DNA of 64,000 nt, from the NCBI RefSeq assembly GCF_040412425.1, contig NC_089761.1, positions 23,418,144 to 23,482,143 on the forward strand, read 5' to 3'. Shown here piece by piece: positions 1 to 10,699 of the stretch. The position numbers and the translations under genes were made by a program. The notes below the pieces were generated by a model that was given only the letters and a program-made list of their open reading frames with translations, had not been told where the DNA came from and searched no databases. Each line of letters opens with the position of its first letter. The stretch's first letter is position 1. This DNA comes from Macrobrachium rosenbergii. Lineage: Eukaryota; Arthropoda; Malacostraca; Decapoda; Palaemonidae.

Positions 1-176
1 CATTATTTTCGTCAAAATGACGAATGGAATATGAACATTGATTAGAAAGCAATGATCAAGTAGTTAAAATTAACTGGCTGTGTTAATCATTGTCTGGCTT
101 ACAGAAATACTGGCTTCATCAAAAAGGCAAAAGTTACGTTGCAAAACTTCAAACCTCATTGTTTTCTAATTCAAAA

Positions 177-453
177 AAACTATTTATAAAATCACAAAAT
201 AAAAGGCTAAACCGTGAAACTCTGTTACCTTCCCATAAAAGTACAAACAAACAAACGAGAGAGAGAGAGAGAGAGAGAATCATTTATCAAATCACAAAAT
301 CGAAGGCTGAACTATGAAACTCTGTTACCCTCCCATAAAAGTACAAACAAACGAGAGAGAGAGAGAGAGAGAGAGAGAATCATTTATCATATCACAAAAT
401 CGAAAGCTGACTATGAAACTCTTGTCACTCCTATCAAAGTACAAACAAGCAAG

Positions 454-518
<65 letters not shown>
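177..518. repeat. GA-capped minisatellite, three ~100-bp units
   Basis: Three tandem copies of a unit of about 100 bp. Each contains 'atcacaaaat', 'gaaactct' and 'gtacaaacaa' blocks, and each ends in a (GA)n run. The GA run lengthens from copy to copy and is longest (about 60 bp) in the third. Short ORFs rich in RERERE across it are low-complexity artefacts. Confidence 0.85.
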
Positions 519-520
<2 letters not shown>

Positions 521-597
521 CATAAGCCAACTACCTCCCCTGCAACAACAGTAACATACACTCTTTCCATATTCCACTAGGCTCATATTCGTTCTTC

Positions 598-683
598 ACT
601 TCCCCAAAACACTACAATAAACCACAAAGAATATAATAATACTTCCCCAAAACACTACAATAAACCACAAAGAATATAATAAT
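598..683. repeat. Tandem duplication, 43-bp unit
   Basis: Two almost perfect head-to-tail copies of a 43-bp unit beginning acttccccaaaacac, at 598 and 641. No coding content is seen. Confidence 0.85.
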
Positions 684-964
684 TCTATCAGCTCACTTTG
701 GTTATCTCATTATCAATTCCGTCCTCGTTATCCACTGTTCATTTCACGCTGGACTGCATCCACTGAATATGAAAACAGCTGACCTCTGACCCCGAGACCT
801 TGCTCTCCAGTACCCTCCTGATAGGAAAGCGGAGCCCCTACTTTCTCGGGCTGAAAGGAAACAGATGACGGATGGCAAGACAGAGATAAGGTTCGAAAGG
901 GCTTTCAGAATCCTATTGGAGACAGAAGGATGTCGATCATGATGCTTGGTAGTCTAGATCCTGT

Positions 965-971
<7 letters not shown>

Positions 972-1020
<49 letters not shown>
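972..1020. repeat. (TC)n microsatellite
   Basis: Uninterrupted TC dinucleotide run of about 48 bp. It reads as (GA)n on the other strand. Confidence 0.95.
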
Positions 1021-1023
<3 letters not shown>

Positions 1024-1264
1024 GCGTACATATTCAAACAGGCTGAATTTTATCCTTACACCATATCAACAATAATTTCTGTAAATTAACTTTCTGACAA
1101 CTGGGTAAAACTACTACTGCATTTTTTTCTTGCGTTTTATGGGCACAAACATAAAAATTGGCATTAATCAACTTTTCCAACAATTATTTTTTTATAATGA
1201 AATTAACATAAATTAATACCTACGTCGTTTTCATGGATGTCATTAAACACACGTAATCACACAC

Positions 1265-1486
<222 letters not shown>

Positions 1487-2030
1487 ATGCAAAGCACGTT
1501 CCTTATATTGCTAAATGCAAACACAACGACGCAATGCAATCTTAGGTAGCTTACTAGTAATGAGAATACCTATAACACTTTCGCAAAACACTTGCCACAA
1601 TAATCAATTCTGAGTATGTTATGCAACAGGAATTTGGTTCACAATAACCTCCAAGACCTCAGACCAAATGGCTCGCAATTAATTTACAGCCCGTACGATC
1701 TTTCTCCCAATTACAACATCCATCACTCTATCTCTCACCTTTTCTTCATTTACTTAGAAACCACGCTGCATTTTTCCCTTAAAAATCAACACCCCTCTCT
1801 CCCCTTTCTCCCCATCCTCTAAACACATGCTAAACTGTTGGGGTAGTAAGCCGAGGTAGCCAGCCGTAAAGTAGCGCTAAACTACTAAAAGAGGGTCAAG
1901 TAGCACTCCATTGTAACCAAAGCACGTAACGCGAGAAGGGTGCATATGCGACGCCTACTAAAACCACACCACCGCCTCTACGCTTCTATACACGGGATTC
2001 GCGCCGCTCCGCGGACCACCGTTTCTACGC

Positions 2031-2700
2031 TCTCTCGTTCTTTCGTCTCCGTGATGAAAAAGGATGAGATGTGCTGGCTGTGGCGATTAAGAGGGATCTT
2101 CTTTTCTTCTTGAAGATGGAAAATGAGTAACAAGAAGCAGGTATTTTTATCAATTAAATGGAAACTTACTAATGTTTGCTAATAGTAGGTAAGCGGACCA
2201 ATCTTACGTTCTTTCGTCTCTGTGATGAAAAAGGATGAGATATGCTGGCTGTGGCGATTAAGAGGGATCTTCTTTTCTTCTTGAAATGGAAAATAAGCAA
2301 TAAAAAGTAGGGTTTTTTATTAATTAAATGAAAACGTACTAATGTTTGCTAACAGTAGCTCCACGGGCCATTCTTACGTTCTTTCGTCTCCGAGATAAAA
2401 AAAAAAAGACGAGATATGCTGCCAGTTGCGATTGGGGTGGATTGTTTTTCTTCTTAAAGAGGAAAAATGAGTAATAAAGAGCAAGTTTTTTTTAATGAAT
2501 TAGATGTGAACTTCCTAATGTTTGCTAATAGCAGCTCCGAGGACCACTCTTACGTTCTTTCGTCTCCGTGATGAAAAGGATATGACATTTGTTAGCTGTA
2601 GCGATTAAGGATGATTTTCTTCTTCTTAAGATGAAAAATGAGTAATAAAACGCAGGGTTTTTTAACCGTTCAGATGAAAACTTACGATTGTCAGCTAGTG
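2031..2700. repeat. Satellite-like tandem repeat, ~172-bp unit, four copies
   Basis: A block marked by 'tttcgtctc' recurs at 2041, 2212, 2382 and 2558, giving spacings of 171, 170 and 176 bp. Each unit carries 'gatgaaaaaggatgaga', a 'gcgattaag' block, a T/C-rich stretch and 'aatgtttgctaa'. The last copy is diverged and fades out near 2700. The first copy is preceded by GC-rich sequence (1980-2030) that is absent from the others. No ORF is seen. Confidence 0.8.
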
Positions 2701-3130
2701 GCAAAGATTAAGGCGGGTATGTTTTCATTTATCTTCGGGATAAAGAATTTAATAACGATTTTAGGTGTCTGTTTTCATTGACGATTAGGCTGGATTATCA
2801 TCATTATCTGACGATATACATCCGTTACACGTACACATGTGCGCATTCAGGCACAAATACAAGCATGACTGCATGCGTATACATAGCTTTTCTCTCCCAA
2901 AACACCCTAATAAACACGTATATTGACAAAGCAGGCCCGAACGAGAAAGACGGTAAATGATTTATACAAAAAATTCTTTAAAAACACGTGTGATTTTTAA
3001 CAGGTGTGAGTTCCTGAGTCTTGGAAGACAGTGAAAAGGAACCTTATCAAGACGGCCGACTCCTGTGTTCACAATATCTACGTAGTAAACGATGAATAAT
3101 ATTAAATGAAAAATGGTATTTCAAATACAT

Positions 3131-3473
<343 letters not shown>

Positions 3474-3855
3474 TATACGATTAACGGATAAAACCACCCA
3501 ACCTCACTGTCGAAAGCGTTATATCATAAACGCGACGTGTGACAAAATCAGACAATCTCTTATGATGACAAGATCGTGTTAAATTAAGCGTGACATTTTC
3601 GCCCATGACATGATAAGTTACTCCACGTCATTTGCTCTTGTCCAAGTACGCCCGACTTTCTTTACATACCACAATACAATTTATTTTTTTAAATGATTTT
3701 TATTTATATTCATTTTCATTAATTTTTATTTATATTTTTCATTTTTATTTATTTTGAATTCTTTTTATAAATTTCTATTGTTCCACATACAATTTATTAT
3801 TTTTTTATTTGTTAATTTATCTGTTATTCTAATAACCGATCTTCTCTTTTTTTAT

Positions 3856-4006
3856 TATTTCCCTTTACCTTTGTTACTTCTTCCTAAAGAACACCATATT
3901 CTTTGGAAGCTTGAACTTCAAGTCAACGGCACCTGTGGGTTTATTCCATATGAATAGGGGTCTTCTTCTTCTTCTTCAGAACAACAACAACAACAACAAC
4001 AACAAC
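3856..4006 (+). mobile_element. Truncated LINE 3' end (jockey-like family)
   Basis: The block running from 'ccctttacctttg' through 'caccatattctttgg' and 'tccatatgaatagg' closely matches the 3' end of the larger jockey-like LINE at 59281-59400. It is followed by (TCT)n and (AAC)n runs where the other copy has (AAT)n. This is therefore a severely 5'-truncated insertion of the same family. It keeps only the non-coding tail, which in this family is evidently conserved. Confidence 0.7.
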
Positions 4007-4311
4007 CCTATTCATATTACTTACTGTACCAAAAAGTCAACACGGATAGTAATATATCAGAGGGTCGGATTACGATTAACACTGTACCCATAACGTCAAT
4101 ACGGAAGGTAATATAAGAGAGGGTCGGGCCAATGAGGGAAGGCAGGTAATGGAAAAGACTTCGTACTATGAATGAACGTAATATAACAAACAACAAATAA
4201 GACTAAACACAAACAAGTAACTACTGACAGTTCACGAACCTCACGCAAAGTTTTCGGGCGCAATATCTCACGCACTCTCATTTAAGCCTGCAAAGGTGTT
4301 TCGGAAACTAA

Positions 4312-4630
4312 TAAAGTCCGATTCACATTATACCATCACGTCACGTCACCATCCCATCAGCCGTGACTTGTATTCACACTAGCCATCACAGTCCCGTTCA
4401 GTTCGTCCCCAACCTCAGCGACTCATACACTTAGCATTAAGAAACTTGCATACGCACCGTCACGTCACGTCAAGATATTCTTTCCAAGCAAACGTGTCGT
4501 GATGTGACGGTGGATGCCGTGTGCTTGATGGTGACGTGACGTGACGGCGTGAACAAGTCCATTTGATTACATGTAAGAAATTCTCGCGTACTTTGACGTG
4601 ACGTGATGTTATAATGTGAATCAGCTTTTA
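4312..4630. mobile_element. MITE-like element with CACGTCA-rich terminal inverted repeats
   Basis: The left end (4312-4349) and the right end (4594-4630, reverse complement) share a core reading gattcacattata then catcacgtcacgtca, giving about 37-bp terminal inverted repeats with few mismatches. Inside, 'gtcacgtcacgtc' (about 4460) and 'gtgacgtgacgtgacg' (about 4530) form a second inverted pair. The element is 319 bp with no ORF, as expected of a non-autonomous DNA transposon. No convincing target duplication is seen. The superfamily is unassigned. Confidence 0.65.
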
Positions 4631-4787
4631 AGGCGTTCAAAACGTTGCTGGTCTGCTGACTCATTCAATTACACACCTGCAAAAGCTTCTTCGATATTCT
4701 ATGTCAATACCAGCTTCTCACCTCTACGTATTATTTTATCAAAAGTAAACAACCCAGAGATGTCCTGTACGATTGCACACAAATTTA

Positions 4788-4937
<150 letters not shown>

Positions 4938-5068
4938 TGAGAAACAATTCCACAGTTATGCATATGTACATATATTTAAAGATTAAACTGTACAAATGGC
5001 TTTCGGGAATCTGTACAGTTTCACCTTTAAATATATGTACATATACATAACTGTGGATTTGTTTCTCC
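4938..5068. repeat. Foldback (hairpin) between two (TAA)n tracts
   Basis: The left arm (4939-4994) reads gagaaacaa, cacagttatgcatatgt, atatatttaaa. The right arm (5011-5067) is its reverse complement with a few changes, and the unpaired centre is about 16 bp. Sequence just right of it, ending 'tactatgagtattttttaat', runs into the second (TAA)n tract and recurs at 15428-15513. It is thus part of a dispersed repeat whose 3' end abuts TAA repeats. Confidence 0.75.
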
Positions 5069-5099
5069 ATTTTAAGACTCACGCTACTATGAGTATTTT

Positions 5100-5100
<1 letters not shown>

Positions 5101-5175
<75 letters not shown>

Positions 5176-5188
5176 TAATAATAATAAT
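5101..5188. repeat. (TAA)n microsatellite
   Basis: TAA repeat of about 88 bp with one interruption (aatgata) near 5173. Confidence 0.95.
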
Positions 5189-5439
5189 TCACTGAAGCAT
5201 AGTTCACGACCAAAGAAATCTTTACAACCGATTTGATTTATTCTTACTGGAAAAGTTGTCTAGTAACCAACCAAACAGACACAAATCCTAATGACCGACA
5301 TGTACCCTGACCAATGTTGTAGGTGTGATCAGGAATTTGATGACATCAGCACGCAATACAAATAATTAAGTTTATAACAAACCTAACTGTAGTGGAAATA
5401 CACCAACTTGGATATGAGCCAGTATCCATATCCACCCTA

Positions 5440-5575
<136 letters not shown>

Positions 5576-5734
5576 ACCATAATTAACGGTTTTATCTCTT
5601 TCTAAGTTTGTACTTCCTTGCTGAATGAGTTTTTTTCGGCACGTGCAGAAATATATTGTATAATCTACTGGTCACAATCGATGTTTATAAGCGGGAATAT
5701 TAGCTTTGTCTGTCTTTCTCTCTCTGAGTGAACA

Positions 5735-5905
5735 AAGAAACAATTTTATATCCAAGTAAGCTCAGTTCCGTTAAAACAGTACACACACACACAAAACAGA
5801 AAGGGGGCGTAAGGGGAAGAAACAATATTATATTTAAATAAGCCCAGTTTCGTTAAAACAGTGAACACAAAAAAACAACAAAAAACAGAAAGGGGAATAG
5901 AGCGT
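5735..5905. repeat. Two-copy tandem duplication, ~83-bp unit
   Basis: 'aagaaacaat' followed by 'ttatat', 'cagtt' and 'cgttaaaacagt' then 'aaaacagaaaggg' occurs twice, starting near 5735 and 5817. Copy 1 carries a (CA)n insert where copy 2 has an A-rich run. Confidence 0.75.
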
Positions 5906-6088
5906 GATGATAAAAATACGATAGGAATAGAACCCGATCAGATTCGGCAGAACAAATTCGACAGCGGAGAGCTGGATCACGCAACTCTTTCTGTCATTCG
6001 ACAATACCCGTTTATTCCTCGCCTTGACAGAGGTCACTGAATAAAATCTACAGTTCCCTTAAACTCAATCCCAACTTGAAGGACGACT

Positions 6089-6402
6089 ATGCCCGGTACG
6101 GGGGTAGTGCCGTCAGTGCATCTCACGCGGTGCACTGTAGGCATTACTAGAAAGGTTCTTTGCATCGTCCCTTCGGCCCCTAGCTGCAACCCCATTCATT
6201 CCTTTAACTGTACCTCCAATCATATTCTCTCTCTTCCGTCTTGCTGTCCATCCTCTCCTAACAATTATTTCATGACGCAACTGCTGCTAGGTTTTCCTCC
6301 TGTTACACCTTCCAAACCTACCTACTCTCAATTTCCTTTTCAGCGCTGAATGACTTCATAGGTCCCAGTGCTTGGCCTTTGGACTAAACTCTATACTTCA
6401 CT
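6089..6402 (+). mobile_element. SINE-like dispersed repeat, long copy
   Basis: A block of about 310 bp. It contains 'gtgcactgtaggcatta', 'ggttctttgca', 'gcccctagctgcaaccc', 'catcctctcctaacaa', 'cagcgctgaatgac', 'tcataggtcccag' and a 'ggcctttgga' tail ending in a ttcactcc-type end. The same order of words appears in the shorter copies at 10565-10655 and 49025-49245. It has no ORF of its own. The 86-codon ORF over it has no recognisable family. The repeat is shared within the window, and assigning it to a SINE class is an inference. Confidence 0.6.
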
Positions 6403-6579
6403 CCACGACGACTATGCAGTTTTAAAATATTTTCAATAGCCTTTCATACATAACACCGACTATTTTTTCCTACAGTAGGCCTAATATCACTTTCCTTTCT
6501 GTTTTTCTGTCTTCAAATCTTTGGCTGAAAACCCTTACGGATATAGTCAACAGGCCATAAACCCAAGAGGGTTCCAAAA

Positions 6580-6945
6580 GGAAATCAGCCTGCAGAGAGA
6601 GAGACAACTTATATGAAAAGATGATAAATAAATAAATAAACATGAGCGAACAGAAATGAAACCGATCCACAAGAAGTCAAGATACGTCTGCATTAAAAGC
6701 AGGAATGAATTGCTTCTCGCTTGAACATTTGGAGATCGGAATATGAATGAACAATCCATAGGGTAATCAGCCAGCAGAGAGAGACAACTTATATGAAATG
6801 ATGATAAATAAATAAATAAATAAACATGAGGGAACAAAAAAATGAAACCGATCGCCACGAAGTCAGGAGACGTCAGCAGGAACCAGGAAAGACTTTGCTC
6901 CTGGCTTGAACATTTGGAGATCGAAATATGAATGAACAAATTACG
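6580..6945. repeat. Two-copy tandem duplication, ~180-bp unit
   Basis: Units starting near 6583 and 6767 share 'aatcagcc', 'gagagagacaacttatatgaaa', an (AAAT)n run, 'aaaccgatc', 'gaagtca' and 'cttgaacatttggagatcg'. They differ by small indels. The minus-strand ORF across it, with two similar halves, is a consequence of this duplication and has no recognisable domain. Confidence 0.8.
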
Positions 6946-7320
6946 TTTTAATCGGTATAACAGTATTGTCTTTAGGTCTAATGCGAAATGACATGGAACA
7001 GATGATCTGTCATTATCAATTAATAATCCTATCCTAGAGGTGCACTCTATCGCTAAGTTATCTATCGGGGGAATGTGTACACATGAGATCAAGCCAATAT
7101 TTGTCGCACCATTACAAGAATTGAATTCCCTCTATCCTTTCCCATCGTCCAAACGCGCAAAATACTAAACTAAATAATTACTATTTTCTCTGTTTACAGT
7201 GTGCTTTACACTAATATATTTACAGTAATAAGCCTACACAACATTCGAAAAACTGCTTCTGTTTTTCTATGTAGAACACAAGAAGCTAATTAAACCCCGT
7301 TTAAACAAGAATTTACTCAC

Positions 7321-7646
7321 CTTTACTGCTACGAACCCCAAAGAAATAACTGTACTGAATCAGCAACGCGGCAAAACGTCAGTTATTAGAACATGATCAC
7401 AATCATTCTTTTTCCTTGTAACTTTGATATCGGATGTCAAAACCATTCTCAAGCGTCAATATTCATCAGCGCTTTTCATTTAATTCCACCGGCTACACGA
7501 TCCAGCGAGAACAACCATTTCTGAAGACAACAGACATCATCTCGGACTTTCCAACAAAAAAACTGAAAATAATAATCAGCCACGTGTGGTGGTTCACCGG
7601 AGAACGAGCGAGCACACCCTACCCGACCGACGTCACAAGCGATACT
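7321..7646 (-). promoter_or_regulatory. Candidate transcription start and non-coding first exon, minus strand
   Basis: On the minus strand a strong splice donor (AAAG|GTGAGT) lies at the 7320/7321 boundary. About 325 bp upstream of it lies a GC-richer stretch with an initiator-like TCAGTA (7643-7648) and a nearby TGACGTCGG box (about 7627-7635). This fits a non-coding 5' exon of a gene transcribed leftward. No coding exon was found between it and the left edge, so it may belong to a gene with a long first intron, or the match may be chance. Confidence 0.25.
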
Positions 7647-8066
7647 GACTCTGGCGCTGCCTAGGTTAGTCTGCTAATTTTCAACGAGAGATTCTGCAGG
7701 TCCAACTTCGAGGACAGTCGCAAACAGTGCCAGGTTTTCCCCGGGCTCATAACAGCTGATTTTACCAACTGTCATGTTCCATTTTAATGTCATATTTCAG
7801 AAAATCAACTTCACGTCAGTTATTCTTCAATAACTTATTTCTTGAATCGGATGCCTATTTCTTTTCTCACCATGGATGCTTCGACAAGGGGTATTTTCCT
7901 AAATGCCTTGAAAAATGTTTGTTATAAATGACAGACTAATTATATTACTGTATGAAAACATCCCTATTCCCTCACATATTCCATTCAGAATTTTTGGACA
8001 TGGCTCTATTTTGAAGAATGTAAGCAATTTAAAGCATCAAATAAAATAATCAAGCATAAAATCCTT

Positions 8067-8182
<116 letters not shown>

Positions 8183-8457
8183 TAAAAGAGCACTACACTT
8201 CTGCGTATTTACTTAATGAAATGTGCAAGAAGTATTTCACAAATGTTACCGAAACTCCTGTCCACATTTAAGCAGTTCAAAACGGGTATGCTTTGTCCAA
8301 AATGTTTCAAGCAATCTAAATTACCCAAATTGCTAAAAAATATGAGAAATTTACCAAGCATAGATTAATATGAACAATAAAAACTTAACATAACCAAACT
8401 GAAAAAAACTGTTTATGCCTTCAAAACTCCTAACTTCTTGAAATTAATTGGGAAGTT

Positions 8458-8745
8458 ACAAGGATTTACAAGGATTAGGATATCTCAAAGACTTATTAGT
8501 CCATCCGAGGAGACATCATGTGCTCAGTTATCTCTAGGAGCAAGTTTTACTGCTTCACTCACCGTGTTCTAATGATTTTGTCTAGCTTTCTTTTAAACTT
8601 TTCCACACTGTTGCTGTTTACAACTTCTGGTGGTAGTTTATTCCATGTGTCACATATATGGTATGTAAAGAAGTCCCCACACTGAGATGTATCTCTGTTG
8701 TATTCTGAAGAGAGGCTGGATCACATTGTAATATTAAAGAGTAGA
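8458..8745 (-). mobile_element. CR1-like LINE C-terminal remnant, antisense
   Basis: Reading the minus strand from about 8675, the frame gives FFTYHICDTWNKLPPEVV, then residues of the type SVEKFKRKLDKII and a stop at 8559-8561. This is the typical C-terminal end of reverse transcriptases of CR1/L2-type LINEs (W-N-x-L-P-x-x-V-V followed by F-K-x-x-L-D). About 100 bp of 3' untranslated sequence follows. Everything upstream is missing, so it is a 5'-truncated dead insertion. Confidence 0.65.
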
Positions 8746-8799
8746 ATAGAATACAAGCGCTGGGATGGAAGTAGGAATAGCATTACAGGACTGATTACA

Positions 8800-10500
8800 T
8801 TACAAGTTCTCTAAACTGACAACTTCATAAATATAATGCCACCATCAGTGAAAAAGAATTGGAACCTTCCACTTCATTTGAAAACCTTTGAGAAATTGTA
8901 TTACCGTATTATAACAAATCAGCTGAATCTATTCAGTTTCAATTGGAAACTGGTTCTCGAGGAAAATGCTTCTCCACATGTTTTTTTAAGCAAATATCAA
9001 ACAACAATGACTAACACTTGAAAATATTCAGTTCTATAAAAAATCCAAAAAGAATTACTAGAATTAGGTCAGAGCTGCAAGCGTAAGAAAAATAAACCCT
9101 CTTTAAAGTTCAAGAAGTAAAGTTTAAAATAGTATAAAAGCAATGGAGGAAATGTTTTAAGCAGGACAAGAAAAATAAAAACCAAAGCACTAATTGGATA
9201 TATGGTCATGAGAAGAGGAATTAAAACCGACTCTTACATACTTAGCCAGATCAAGTATAAAAAATAAAAATATTCAAACAGAAAACAGTAAATACTCTCC
9301 AGATCCCATTAAGAAGAGGACTCCTGAGAGGAAGATGGTTATATATAGAACTTTTTATGAGCACGAAAATAGCATAAGTGATGTGTACTCCAGATAGGTG
9401 CAATTGCTCAAGTGGCTGAGCTGCATAATAGAGAAATTTTTAAAAGACTTTGTTTTATAACAAAATTACTGAACCACCTCTTCAAAATAACGGATCAATA
9501 ATTATTCTTAAAAACAGTACAGTATTATGATTTCCTCTTTATAGCAAACATTTAAAAATTTAATTTTGAATTATAATAAAGCATTTCCTGAAATTTCTAA
9601 ACATGCACCAGAAGACTACTCTCACATGGTGACGGCTATGTGAACATTTAAACTCTCCAAAAATCAACTTTAACCCTCTGGCCTTCCCAGAAACTTTAAA
9701 TGCAAAGAACTGATCCTTGCCCACCCTACTATTAATTCATAAATGTCAATCAACAATAAAAAGCAATATTATTATACAGTATCTACTTCTACATCCAATT
9801 GTGCATCTATTTTTCCAACCTTACCGTGCTGACCCTCGTGTTCTACAAGCACATATCTTACATACCTCTTGTTCCCTCATCTCTAAAACTGATTGCCTAA
9901 TAAGGAGCTTCCCTCCTGGCTATAGACCAGTTCTTGATAACTATTTCACCATTCAGAAGTTTTCTTTCTGCTGCAAGTGGTAATTAAAAAAAAGAAAGTT
10001 CAGTCAAAAAGTTTTTAGCATTAGTGAAAAAAATACTTACAGCACATGGCGTTAATAACAGGCAAAATGCCTCAAGGATTCATGTCACTACCAACAATAC
10101 AATAATTCCTTCATAAACCCAATGTAATATTGTACTAGACTTGAAACAAGTATGGATTTATCCGCTCTACATTAAACCATAATCAAAGAAAACTGCATTT
10201 TAAAGAAATGCTTAAGACTGGTATTTACAATGAATATTCTTCAATATCCAACAACAACCAATTACTGTACAGTACTGTAATTATGAAAATGACTTGCAAG
10301 TGCATTTGCCACAATATTGTCCAAGAAAAATTCTTCATCTTATCTACAGCAATTAACCATATATATTTATATAACTCAGCAGTAGATAACAATATGAAGT
10401 GAATATTTTGGGTGCTGATAATCCAGCATACAGTATACTGTAGTACTTGTTTTCAGTAGTGACATTTATAAATGGCAATACCTTAGATTCAGGAAATGAA
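8800..10500. other. AT-rich intergenic sequence, nothing recognised
   Basis: About 1.7 kb with no coding pattern, splice-supported exon or repeat that I recognise. Short ORFs (60-90 codons) lack family resemblance and compositional support. Confidence 0.5.
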
Positions 10501-10564
10501 CAAGTACTACATTCACATATTCTGAGAATTTAATGGCTTGGCAAACCCCCAAAAATTTCTCAGT

Positions 10565-10655
10565 GACCCCAAGGCTGAGAACCCTACAGTCTACCTTGTA
10601 CAACCCACTGTAGGCAATACTCGAGGTTCTTTGTAGCATTCTTTCAGCCTTCAGG
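10565..10655 (+). mobile_element. SINE-like repeat, short fragment
   Basis: Fragment of the repeat seen at 6089-6402: 'cccactgtaggcaatact', 'ggttctttgtagcat', 'ttcagccttcagggg'. Only about 90 bp are retained. Confidence 0.5.
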
Positions 10656-10699
10656 GGCACTGATTTTTGCCTTTTTCTTTATTATCTGTTCCTTTGGTC

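Noticed and set aside
177..518. CRISPR-like regularly spaced repeats
   Set aside because: Units are contiguous and capped by GA runs, without unique spacers, in a eukaryotic context.
2041..2130. C-box-like GTGATGA in each ~172-bp unit, suggesting a C/D snoRNA array
   Set aside because: No D box (CTGA) at a fitting distance and no closing terminal stem in the units.
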